From positions 1 through 46,612 of the forward strand of contig CANQBM010000011.1 in the NCBI GenBank assembly GCA_947589575.1: a stretch of DNA of 46,612 nucleotides, in the 5' to 3' direction. The DNA comes from an uncultured Clostridia bacterium (GTDB lineage: Bacteria; Bacillota; Clostridia; Oscillospirales; Acutalibacteraceae). A program made the translations under genes and the position numbers. Shown here piece after piece: positions 34,341 through 42,052 of this stretch; positions within the stretch are counted from its first letter, which is position 1; every line of letters begins with the position of its first letter. The notes beneath the pieces were generated by a model. The model ran no database searches. It was not told where the DNA came from and saw nothing but the letters and a program-made list of their open reading frames with translations.

Positions 34341-34369
34341 TTGACTATGACATTGTTTTATATTATAAT
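34341..34369 (+). promoter_or_regulatory. Promoter of the surface-polysaccharide operon
   Basis: TTGACT (34341-34346), 17-base spacer, perfect TATAAT (34364-34369), about 57 bases ahead of the first gene. No terminator is seen between here and the window end. Confidence 0.8.
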
Positions 34370-34425
34370 ACATAACAATTCTAATACTATTATATATTTA
34401 CTTAAAACGATTTCAGGTATTGCTT

Positions 34426-35244
34426 ATGCTAAAGCTTATGTATATAACAAATCAGCCGAGAGTTGCTGATATTGCTCAGAACGCGGGTGTCAACAGAATA
34501 TTTATTGATATGGAATATATCGGTAAGTATGAGCGCCAGGGCGGTATGGACACAGTTCAGAATCATCATACAATCGGTGATGTTAAGGCGGTAAGGGCTG
34601 TTTTAAATAAATCTGATTTACTTGTGAGGGTTAATCCCATTCACAGCGGTTCCAAAGCTGAAATTGACGGCGTTATTAACGCGGGAGCCGATATTATTAT
34701 GCTTCCTATGTGGAAAACGGAAGATGATGTAAAACGCTTTTTGGATTATACGGGAGGAAGAGTAAAAACCATTCTCTTGCTTGAAAATAAAGAGGCTTTA
34801 GGTTGTATTGACGATGTACTTGAGATTGAAGGTATAGACGAGATACATATAGGTCTTAATGACCTTCATTTAAGTTTGGGACTTAATTTTATATTTGAGC
34901 CTCTTTCGAACGGACTCGTAGAGAACATTTCCGAGAAAATAAAAAATGCCGGTATTTCATTTGGCTTCGGCGGATTCGGCAGAATAGGCGAGGGTCTGCT
35001 TCCGGCGGAATATATTATTTCGGAGCATTACAGGCTCGGCTCATCAATGGCAATTTTATCAAGGACTTTTTGTAATCTGTCTAAAATAGAAAATGAAGAT
35101 GAGCTTTTTGAAACTTTTGACAGCGGTGTAAAAGATCTTAGGAAATATGAGGATTTTTTATCAAGCTGCGAAAAAGAATTTTTTGATGACACGCACCGCA
35201 AGCTGTGTAGATGCGTTAAGGGGATTATAGGGGAGAGTAAATAA
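34426..35244 (+). CDS. HpcH/HpaI-type aldolase family protein
   Basis: This is a 272-residue TIM-barrel protein of the class II HpcH/HpaI aldolase/citrate lyase superfamily, which makes or breaks C-C bonds of 2-oxo acids such as pyruvate. Likely active-site residues are Arg68 (VRVNP), metal ligand Glu120 (LLLENKEAL) and Asp146 (GLNDLHLSLG). AGGT lies eight bases before the ATG at 34426; the in-frame TTG at 34420 is less likely. It overlaps the next gene (TAATG). As first gene of a glycan operon it may make a precursor of an unusual sugar or hydroxyacid substituent; that role is inferred. Confidence 0.8.
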   Translation: MLKLMYITNQPRVADIAQNAGVNRIFIDMEYIGKYERQGGMDTVQNHHTIGDVKAVRAVLNKSDLLVRVNPIHSGSKAEIDGVINAGADIIMLPMWKTEDDVKRFLDYTGGRVKTILLLENKEALGCIDDVLEIEGIDEIHIGLNDLHLSLGLNFIFEPLSNGLVENISEKIKNAGISFGFGGFGRIGEGLLPAEYIISEHYRLGSSMAILSRTFCNLSKIENEDELFETFDSGVKDLRKYEDFLSSCEKEFFDDTHRKLCRCVKGIIGESK

Positions 35245-35846
35245 TGTATAAAGTCTTTAAAAGATTTTGTGATATAATAATTTCATTTATAGGTCTGATT
35301 GTTTTGTCTCCGCTGATGCTGATTACAGCAGTAGCAATTAAGCTCAATTCAAAGGGACCTGTTCTTTTTAAACAGACAAGACTCGGCAAGGGCGCAAAGG
35401 AATTTCAAATATATAAATTTCGCTCAATGTGCGAAAATGCAGAGCATATGGGTACAGGACAATATTCATTCGCGGATGATATGAGAGTAACGAGTGTAGG
35501 CAAAGTAATTCGCGCTACAAGTATTGATGAGCTTCCACAGCTAATCAATGTCCTTAAAGGAGAAATGTCATTAATCGGTTTCAGACCTCCGCTTACATAT
35601 CATCCATGGCCTATAGAGGATTATACTCCCGAACAGCTTCGTATGTTTGAAGTCAGACCGGGAATTACTGGCTGGGCGCAGGTGCATGGAAGAAAGGATG
35701 TCGAGTGGCACGAAAGAATCAGGCTTAATGTTTGGTATGTTGATAATTTAAGTCTGTTAATTGATATTAAAATTTTATTTTTAACTGTTTTCCAGGTGCT
35801 GAAGAATGAAGATAACATTAATAGTACTGAAACCCTTGTTAAATAA
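35244..35846 (+). CDS. Initiating phosphoglycosyl transferase (PglC/EpsL-like)
   Basis: This monotopic membrane enzyme transfers a sugar phosphate from a UDP-sugar to undecaprenyl phosphate and so starts the repeat unit. The 200-residue protein has the re-entrant N-terminal helix (FCDIIISFIGLIVLSPLML), KFRSM (58-62), the catalytic Asp95-Glu96 dyad in SIDELPQL, and GFRPPL. The short length matches the PglC type without extra helices. It is coupled to the aldolase gene by a one-base overlap. The sugar transferred is unknown. Confidence 0.93.
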   Translation: MYKVFKRFCDIIISFIGLIVLSPLMLITAVAIKLNSKGPVLFKQTRLGKGAKEFQIYKFRSMCENAEHMGTGQYSFADDMRVTSVGKVIRATSIDELPQLINVLKGEMSLIGFRPPLTYHPWPIEDYTPEQLRMFEVRPGITGWAQVHGRKDVEWHERIRLNVWYVDNLSLLIDIKILFLTVFQVLKNEDNINSTETLVK

Positions 35847-35924
35847 CGGTATGAGAATTAGTTAAAACAAAAGTGTAGATTGCAGAGTTAAAATTATAAA
35901 TTATTTTTTGATAGCAGGTAAAAA

Positions 35925-36827
35925 ATGAAACTTTTACTGACAGGCGCTTTTAATTATACTGATGAGCAAATTGAATATATAAAATCAATGGGTTATGATG
36001 TAATATTTATACAAGATGAAAGAATTCCCATTGATTTTGATGTAAGTAATGTTGAGGCGGTTGTGTGTAACGGGTTGTTTTTATATAATCCGATAGAAGA
36101 ATTCACAAGTTTAAAATATATTCAGCTTACGAGTGCGGGACTTGATAGGGTACCGTTAGACTATATTGAGAAAAATGATATTGAGCTGCATAATGCCGCG
36201 GGTGTCTATAGTATTCCTATGGCTGAATTTGCGGTTTGCTCAATACTCCAAATATGTAAAAACAGCTATTATTTTTATAATAACAAGGAAAATAAAATTT
36301 GGGAAAAATGCAGAAGTCTGCAGGAGCTTATTGATAAAAAAGTATGTATTATAGGTGCGGGAAGTATCGGTACAGAGATTGCAAAAAGATTAAAAGCATT
36401 CGTTTCAAGTATTGTTGGAATTGATCCAAATACAAATAAAAAAGAGGTTTTTGATTATATCTTTCCTTTGGACAAATTCGACGAACAGTTAAAAGACAGC
36501 GATATTGTTATTTTAACCATGCCGTTAACAAAGGATAATATTGCATTTTTCAATAAAGACAAGTTTGAACTAATGAAAAAAACAAGTATTTTTGTAAATA
36601 TATCAAGGGGTATGCTTGTAAATGAAAAGGATTTAATTGATACGTTAAAGAAAAGGAAAATATATGGAGCAGTTCTTGATGTATTTGAAAATGAACCTCT
36701 TTATCAAGATAGTGAATTGTGGAATTTAGATAATGTTATAATTACACCGCATAATGCTTTTATTGGTGAAAACAATCAAAAAAGAATGTTTAAAGTTATA
36801 GTCGATAATTTAAGGAATAGAAAATGA
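35925..36827 (+). CDS. D-2-hydroxyacid dehydrogenase (NAD-dependent)
   Basis: This 300-residue enzyme interconverts 2-oxo acids and D-2-hydroxyacids. It has the nucleotide-binding motif GAGSIGTEIAKRL (144-156), Asp167 favouring NAD over NADP, Arg228 (NISRG), Glu257 (FENEPL) and His276 (TPHNAF), the full catalytic set. Being inside a glycan operon is unusual; with the aldolase it could supply a hydroxyacid such as lactate or glycerate for decorating the polymer. It ends with an ATGA overlap to the next glycosyltransferase. The 78-base gap before it has no clear promoter. Confidence 0.9.
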   Translation: MKLLLTGAFNYTDEQIEYIKSMGYDVIFIQDERIPIDFDVSNVEAVVCNGLFLYNPIEEFTSLKYIQLTSAGLDRVPLDYIEKNDIELHNAAGVYSIPMAEFAVCSILQICKNSYYFYNNKENKIWEKCRSLQELIDKKVCIIGAGSIGTEIAKRLKAFVSSIVGIDPNTNKKEVFDYIFPLDKFDEQLKDSDIVILTMPLTKDNIAFFNKDKFELMKKTSIFVNISRGMLVNEKDLIDTLKKRKIYGAVLDVFENEPLYQDSELWNLDNVIITPHNAFIGENNQKRMFKVIVDNLRNRK

Positions 36828-37960
36828 AAGTTTTATTTGTAGCGACTGTTCGCAGCCATATCGGACAATTTCATATGCCCTTTATTGAAGAATTAAAGAA
36901 ACGCGGCTGCGAGGTTCATGCTGCATACAAGGACAATTCAGCCGATAAGCAGGGGCTTGATACTTCCGCGCTTGATAAGGTTTTTGAAGTTCCGTTCAGC
37001 AGAAGTCCGTACAGTTCCTCAAACATAAAAGCCTATAAAGCGCTGAAAAAAATTATTAATGAAAATAACTATGATGCCATTCATTGTCATACCCCGATGG
37101 GCGCTGTTGTTACACGCCTTGCCGCAAAGAAGGCAAGAAAAAAGGGAACGAAGGTTATTTATACTGCACACGGATTTCATTTTTATAACGGGGCTTCAAA
37201 GAAAAACTGGCTTTTGTTTTATCCTGTTGAGAAGTATTTGGCTAAATATACCGACTGCCTTATTACAATCAACCATGAGGATTACAACTTAGCGAAAGCG
37301 AAAGATTTTAAAGCAAAAAAAATTTATTTTATAAACGGCGTCGGTGTTGATATAAGTAAATTTCATAGCGTATCGCCGGAGGAAAAAGCGGAAATCAGAA
37401 GTGAGTACGGTTATAAGCAAGATGATTTTTTGATGATATATCCCGCTGATTTTTGCGAGAGAAAAAATCAGAATATGCTTTTTGACACTCTCAAAATACT
37501 TCTTCAAACAAGCAATAATTTCCAGCTTCTCCTTCCCGGATTAGAGGAAAAGGCAGCGCCGTTTATTGAATATGCAAAGCAAATTGGTGTTTTCGACAAT
37601 GTGAATATTCTCGGCTACCGCAGAGATATTGACAAGCTTGTTGCAATGAGCGACATTTCCTTATCCTCAAGTCGTCAGGAGGGTCTGCCCATTAATCTGA
37701 TTGAGGCAATGGCTATAGGTAACGCTATAGTAGCGACCGATGTGAGAGGAAACAATGATTTGGTTGTTGACGGCAAAAACGGTTTTCTTGTGCCGTTGAA
37801 CGATTCAAAATCAATGGCTGAATGTATAATAAAATTGTATTCTAACCCAAATTTGATTGACAATTTTAAAAAGAGAAATCTTGAAATGGTTAAGGATTAT
37901 TCAACAGGTAATGTTATATCACAAATGGTTGATATTTATAAGAGCTTAGGATTAGTGTGA
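36824..37960 (+). CDS. GT4 glycosyltransferase (EpsD-like)
   Basis: This is a 378-residue GT-B fold, retaining glycosyltransferase of family 4. The N-terminal half has IHCHTPMGAVVTRL and YTAHGFHFY, the acceptor-side motifs of EpsD/CapM-type enzymes; the C-terminal half has SSRQEGLPINLIEAMAIGN with the nucleotide-binding EX7E-type pattern. It probably adds the second or a later sugar to the lipid-linked unit. Its ATG overlaps the dehydrogenase stop by four bases. Confidence 0.9.
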   Translation: MKVLFVATVRSHIGQFHMPFIEELKKRGCEVHAAYKDNSADKQGLDTSALDKVFEVPFSRSPYSSSNIKAYKALKKIINENNYDAIHCHTPMGAVVTRLAAKKARKKGTKVIYTAHGFHFYNGASKKNWLLFYPVEKYLAKYTDCLITINHEDYNLAKAKDFKAKKIYFINGVGVDISKFHSVSPEEKAEIRSEYGYKQDDFLMIYPADFCERKNQNMLFDTLKILLQTSNNFQLLLPGLEEKAAPFIEYAKQIGVFDNVNILGYRRDIDKLVAMSDISLSSSRQEGLPINLIEAMAIGNAIVATDVRGNNDLVVDGKNGFLVPLNDSKSMAECIIKLYSNPNLIDNFKKRNLEMVKDYSTGNVISQMVDIYKSLGLV

Positions 37961-37969
37961 AAAATTATT

Positions 37970-39046
37970 ATGAGAATATTGCATATGATACCTGATATAG
38001 GCATTGCAAACGGTGTAATGAGTGTGATACTCAATTATTTTAAAGCAATGCCTGATGATATTAAATTTGATATTGTCTATTTTGCTCAATCGGAAAAAAC
38101 AAGACAGGCGGATATTGAAGCACTTGGAGGAAGAGTATTTAAAATTAATCCGCCATCACCCAAAACGCTTCTCAGAGGTGAAATGGACAAGTTTTTCAAA
38201 AGTCATAAAGACGAGTGGTCAGCACTTCATATCCACGCACCGCATTTTACGGTGTTTATTGCTCCTGCGGCAAGAAGAGCGGGAATTAAGAAAATTTGCT
38301 GTCATTGTCATTCGACCTTATTCTCATTGAAACCGGAAAACCTAAAACGTAATGAGCTCCTTAATAAGCCTACCGAGTATCTTGTGGATAAAAAATTTGC
38401 GTGCAGTAAATCGGCAGGAGATTACTGGTATAAAGGCGAATATGAGGTACTTAATAATGCAATTGATTGCAGTAAATATACCTTTAACAAAAATATCAGA
38501 AAACGTGTAAGAGATGATTTAAACTTAAACGGCAAGCTGGTAATCGGTCATATCGGCAGAACTGATATAGTTCAAAAAAATCACCCGTTTTTATTAAAAA
38601 TATTCGCACAAATATATAAAATAAATCCGGATTCGCGGCTGCTTTTAATCGGCGCGGAGAAAACCGATGAAACGATTAAATTGTGCAATGAATACAAAAT
38701 AACAAATGCCGTGTACTTTTTAGGAATAAGAAATGATGTAAATGAGCTTTTGCAGGCGGTTGATGTTTTTGTATTTCCGTCTACAAGAGAAGGCTTGCCG
38801 GTTTCTGTAATCGAAGCACAGGCAGCAGGCTTGCCTGTTTTGATGTCAGATTCCGTTACTGATGAAGTAGCGGTTACGGAAGATGTTTTTGAAATGTCAT
38901 TAAATGATTCCGTAAACGCTTGGGCAAACAAGGCAATAGAACTTTCAAAATCAGAGAGAAAAGACAATTTTCAGATTATGCAGGATAATAACTGGGATAT
39001 TTTAGTCTGTGTAAATAAACTGTTAGATTATTATAGAGGATTATAG
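37970..39046 (+). CDS. GT4 glycosyltransferase (EpsF-like)
   Basis: The 358-residue protein has a GT-B fold of family 4. It opens RILHMIPDIGIANGVMSVI, the pattern of EpsF-type enzymes that detect a lipid-linked acceptor. CCHCHSTLFS and VLNNAID follow, and STREGLPVSVIEAQAAGLP marks the donor site. Nine bases separate it from the previous gene. Donor and acceptor are unknown. Confidence 0.9.
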   Translation: MRILHMIPDIGIANGVMSVILNYFKAMPDDIKFDIVYFAQSEKTRQADIEALGGRVFKINPPSPKTLLRGEMDKFFKSHKDEWSALHIHAPHFTVFIAPAARRAGIKKICCHCHSTLFSLKPENLKRNELLNKPTEYLVDKKFACSKSAGDYWYKGEYEVLNNAIDCSKYTFNKNIRKRVRDDLNLNGKLVIGHIGRTDIVQKNHPFLLKIFAQIYKINPDSRLLLIGAEKTDETIKLCNEYKITNAVYFLGIRNDVNELLQAVDVFVFPSTREGLPVSVIEAQAAGLPVLMSDSVTDEVAVTEDVFEMSLNDSVNAWANKAIELSKSERKDNFQIMQDNNWDILVCVNKLLDYYRGL

Positions 39047-39048
39047 TT

Positions 39049-39969
39049 ATGAAATTTGCTAATTCAATTAAATCTGTTTTATTTCCTGATATATGGTGTT
39101 GTGCAGTAAGATTTAATAAGGATAATAATATCTCAATATTAAATGACAGCTTGAATAAATTTACTGTAATAAAAGATAATTACAGATATTGGACAGCAGA
39201 CCCCTTTTTAGTAAAAGAAAACGGAAAATATTATTTGTTTTTTGAAGTTTATGATAGACTAAAAAGAAAGGGTCTGATTGGATACAGAGAAATATCTAAT
39301 AACTCTTTTGGAGATATAAATATAGTTTATGAATCAAAAAAACATCTGTCTTATCCTTTTATCTATAAAAACAATGATGGTTATTATATAGTTCCGGAGT
39401 CAAATAAGCAGGGAGAACTATTCAGGCTTAAATGTGTTGAATTTCCTAATAAATGGGAAAAGGATATTGTACTAATGAAAGATAACTTGGTAGATACTAC
39501 CATTTATACCAATAATGATGGAATAAATTATTATATTTCCGAACGTGTTGATAAAAGAAATATATATGATAGAGTTGATCTTTTTTATGAAGAAAACGGA
39601 GAATTCAAAGAGTGCGCAAGTAATCCTGTAAAAATAGATGCTTCTACAGCGAGAGGAGCAGGAAAATTATTTAAAATTGATGATAAATTGATAAGACCAT
39701 CACAGGATTGCGGTAGAGCATATGGTGAAAAACTTAATTTTAATCAAGTTTTGAGTATTTCAAAGAATGGTTATGAGGAGACACTGTATCGAACAATTAG
39801 CGTTAATGAAATAAAGCTTAATTGTAAAGATTTTTTTAATGGAATTCATACATATAGCAGACTTGACAATGTTGAAGTTATAGATTTAAAAAAGCCGGGT
39901 GGATTTAATTTCCTCAATACGCTCGGCGCAGTAATAAAACAAATTAAAAAAGTTTTTAGTAGGTGTTAA
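39049..39969 (+). CDS. GINT1-like/GH43-like beta-propeller protein
   Basis: The 306-residue protein resembles the N-terminal domain of glucosamine inositolphosphorylceramide transferase 1-type proteins, a five-bladed propeller related to GH43/GH32 folds. Repeated blades are visible: YRYWTADPFLVKENGKYYLFFE, SYPFIYKNNDGYYIVPES, and DTTIYTNNDGINYYISE. In eukaryotes the domain is fused to a GT64 transferase; here it stands alone in a glycan operon, so it may bind or modify the glycan. No catalytic role can be stated. The start is two bases after the previous stop. The gene is more AT-rich than the two GT4 genes before it. Confidence 0.65.
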   Translation: MKFANSIKSVLFPDIWCCAVRFNKDNNISILNDSLNKFTVIKDNYRYWTADPFLVKENGKYYLFFEVYDRLKRKGLIGYREISNNSFGDINIVYESKKHLSYPFIYKNNDGYYIVPESNKQGELFRLKCVEFPNKWEKDIVLMKDNLVDTTIYTNNDGINYYISERVDKRNIYDRVDLFYEENGEFKECASNPVKIDASTARGAGKLFKIDDKLIRPSQDCGRAYGEKLNFNQVLSISKNGYEETLYRTISVNEIKLNCKDFFNGIHTYSRLDNVEVIDLKKPGGFNFLNTLGAVIKQIKKVFSRC

Positions 39970-40164
39970 TATGAAATATTCAATTATAATACCGATTTAT
40001 AATTCCGAAAAAACCTTGAACCGATGCGTCGACAGCATTCTGGTTCAGGGCTTTGATGATTATGAAATAATATTGGTTAACGACGGTTCACGGGACAGCA
40101 GTCTTAAAATCTGCTGTGAATACAGAGATTCAAATGATAGAATCAAAGTTGTAAATAAATCTGC

Positions 40165-40174
40165 GGGGGGGGGG
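40165..40174 (+). repeat. Poly-G tract (G10) inside a GT2 gene
   Basis: Ten consecutive G, the longest G run I noticed in the window, inside codons for a glycine-rich loop. The paralogue at 41055 has no such run at this point and reads ENGGLSSARNAG. Confidence 0.95.
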
Positions 40175-40336
40175 TGCCTCATCTGCGAGAAATGCAGGGC
40201 TTGACGAAGCCCGCGGTGACTTTATTCTGTTTGTTGACAGTGATGATTATGTTGAATCAAATTATTTTGAACAAATAGAAAAATATGCCGAAAAAAACAG
40301 TCTAACTGTATTTACCGTTATTCAGAAAAAACCAGA

Positions 40337-40867
40337 CGGTGATAAAAAAAGAGAAATTAAGAATTTAGATAACAGTTTTTCAATGTTTGAAAAAACAAAA
40401 TATCTTATATCCTCCAGAAACATTAATTCACCTTTTGCAAAAATATTTGACAGAGATATAATTGAAAAATATAAAATCAGGTTTAATGAAAAAGCTCCGG
40501 TTGCGGAAGATTTTGTTTTCTGTGTTAAATATCTTTTGCTTTGTGAAAGTGTTTTGGTTTTTAATACGCCGGTATATATATATGATCAGACAAATTCCGA
40601 TTCTCTGACCAGAAGCAGAAAAAAGAATTTAATTGATATTTATCCTATTGTTTTTAATGAAGTGTATAATGATATAATCAAGTCAAAATACACGGAAGAA
40701 GAAAAGGATAATCTCCTTTTGATTTGGGATAAGCTTCATGTTGACAGCTTTGGCACTTGTGTTATGGAGGAAATAAAGGATAGCAGTTTAACTAAACATG
40801 AGAAATTAAATGAGATAACTGTAATCTGTGATAAATTTTACTCCGAATACAAGGGCGGATACGGATA
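40337..40867 (+). repeat. Upstream copy of near-identical blocks shared by tandem GT2 genes
   Basis: Three blocks match the next gene at a constant 1080-base offset: 40337-40419 with 41417-41499 (81 of 83 bases), 40737-40774 with 41817-41854 (38 of 38), and 40827-40867 with 41907-41947 (one mismatch). Segments between and upstream are clearly more diverged. Confidence 0.85.
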
Positions 40868-40975
40868 TAGTGATATAATCCATTATATTATGAGGCTGTG
40901 TATAAAATATAAATGGAGCAAAGCATTATATCTGTTGGGGAAGTTATATATTAAACTTAAGGGATAGACATTTAA

Positions 40976-41005
40976 TTGATATTTGTTTAATACTGCACTT
41001 ACAAT
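40976..41005 (+). promoter_or_regulatory. Candidate internal promoter before the second GT2 gene
   Basis: TTGATA (40976-40981), 18-base spacer, TACAAT (41000-41005) in the 87-base gap between the paired GT2 genes. It could keep downstream genes expressed when the first GT2 gene is out of frame. Confidence 0.4.
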
Positions 41006-41054
41006 AATTCGCCTTTGATTTAATAAAATTCAATAAGGCAAAGTAGGTGTTGAT

Positions 41055-42047
41055 ATGAAATATTCAGTTATAGTGCCGGTCTATAATGTTGAAAAGTATC
41101 TTGACAGGTGTATCAATAGCATAATCAGTCAGAAATATAATGATTTCGAATTGATACTTGTAGATGACGGTTCACCGGATAATTGTCCCGAAATATGCGA
41201 TATGTGGGCAAGAAAAGACAGCAGAATAAAAGTTATTCATAAAGAAAACGGTGGACTATCCTCGGCAAGAAATGCTGGTCTTGATATAGCAAAAGGTGAC
41301 TATATTTTATTTGTCGACAGTGACGATTATATTAAATCAAATTATTTTGATGAAATAGAAAAATATGCCAAAAAAAACACTCTGATTGTATTTACGGCTA
41401 TACAGAAAAAGCCAAACGGTGATAAAAAAAGAGAAATTAAAAATTTAGATAACAGTTTTTCAATGTTTGAAAAAACAAAATATCTTATATCTTCCAGAAT
41501 CATTAACAATGTATGGTCCAAAATATTTGACAGAGATTTAATTGAAAAATACAATATGAGATTTGGTGAAAAATTTGTTCCAGCCGAGGATTTTGCTTTC
41601 AGTGTACAATATCTTCTACTATGCGAAAAAGTTTTAGTTACTAATACTGATATATATATTTATGACCAACAAAATCTTGAATCACTGTCAAGAGGACCCA
41701 AGAAGAATTTGATTAATATTTATCCTGTAGTTTTCAATGCGGTTTATAACGATATAATTAATTCCAAATTTTCTAAAAAAGAGAAAGATGAATTACTTTT
41801 AATTTGGGATAAATTACATGTTGACAGCTTTGGCACTTGTGTTATGGAGGAAATTAAGTATAATAATCAAAGTAAAAAAAGTATTATTAATGAAATTTCT
41901 GTACTTTGTGATAAATTTTATTCCGAATACAAGGGCGGATACGGATACTATGATTTAATACACTTTATAATGAGGCTGTGTATTAAGCATAAGTGGAGTT
42001 TTGCTTTATATGTGCTTGGAAATTTATATATTAAGATGAAAGAATAA
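41055..42047 (+). CDS. GT2 glycosyltransferase (intact tandem paralogue)
   Basis: This is a 330-residue GT-A fold, inverting family 2 enzyme. It has VIVPVYNVEKYLDRC, LVDDGSPDNCPEIC with the nucleotide-binding aspartates at 37-38, ENGGLSSARNAG, and the metal-binding DSDD at 88-91. The C-terminal region (LLLIWDKLHVDSFGTCVMEE, EYKGGYGY) is shared almost word for word with the broken gene upstream. Ribosome binding regions are also alike (GTAGGTGTTGAT here, GTAGGTGTTAAT there), pointing to a tandem duplication. The two may transfer different sugars to the same acceptor. Confidence 0.92.
   Translation: MKYSVIVPVYNVEKYLDRCINSIISQKYNDFELILVDDGSPDNCPEICDMWARKDSRIKVIHKENGGLSSARNAGLDIAKGDYILFVDSDDYIKSNYFDEIEKYAKKNTLIVFTAIQKKPNGDKKREIKNLDNSFSMFEKTKYLISSRIINNVWSKIFDRDLIEKYNMRFGEKFVPAEDFAFSVQYLLLCEKVLVTNTDIYIYDQQNLESLSRGPKKNLINIYPVVFNAVYNDIINSKFSKKEKDELLLIWDKLHVDSFGTCVMEEIKYNNQSKKSIINEISVLCDKFYSEYKGGYGYYDLIHFIMRLCIKHKWSFALYVLGNLYIKMKE
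41417..41947 (+). repeat. Downstream copy of near-identical GT2 blocks
   Basis: This is the partner of the blocks at 40337-40867, offset 1080 bases, in direct orientation. Direct repeats this similar and close are substrates for recombination or gene conversion. Confidence 0.85.
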
Positions 42048-42052
42048 ATTAT

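Larger units (their letters stand above)
39971..40967 (+). pseudogene. GT2 glycosyltransferase, frame broken at a G10 tract (possibly phase-variable, OFF)
   Basis: From the ATG at 39971 the GT-A family 2 domain reads normally (SIIIPIYNSEKTLNRC, ILVNDGSRDSS) until a run of ten G at 40165-40174, then stops at 40204 after 77 residues. The rest continues one frame over: SSARNAGLDEARGDFILF with DSDDY, through to 40967. A run of 6, 9 or 12 G would give one open frame of about 331 residues. It is closely related to the next gene, especially in its C-terminal two thirds. The break could be true slipped-strand phase variation, fixed decay or a homopolymer sequencing error; the clean reading frame after the tract favours a recent or reversible event. 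Confidence 0.85.
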
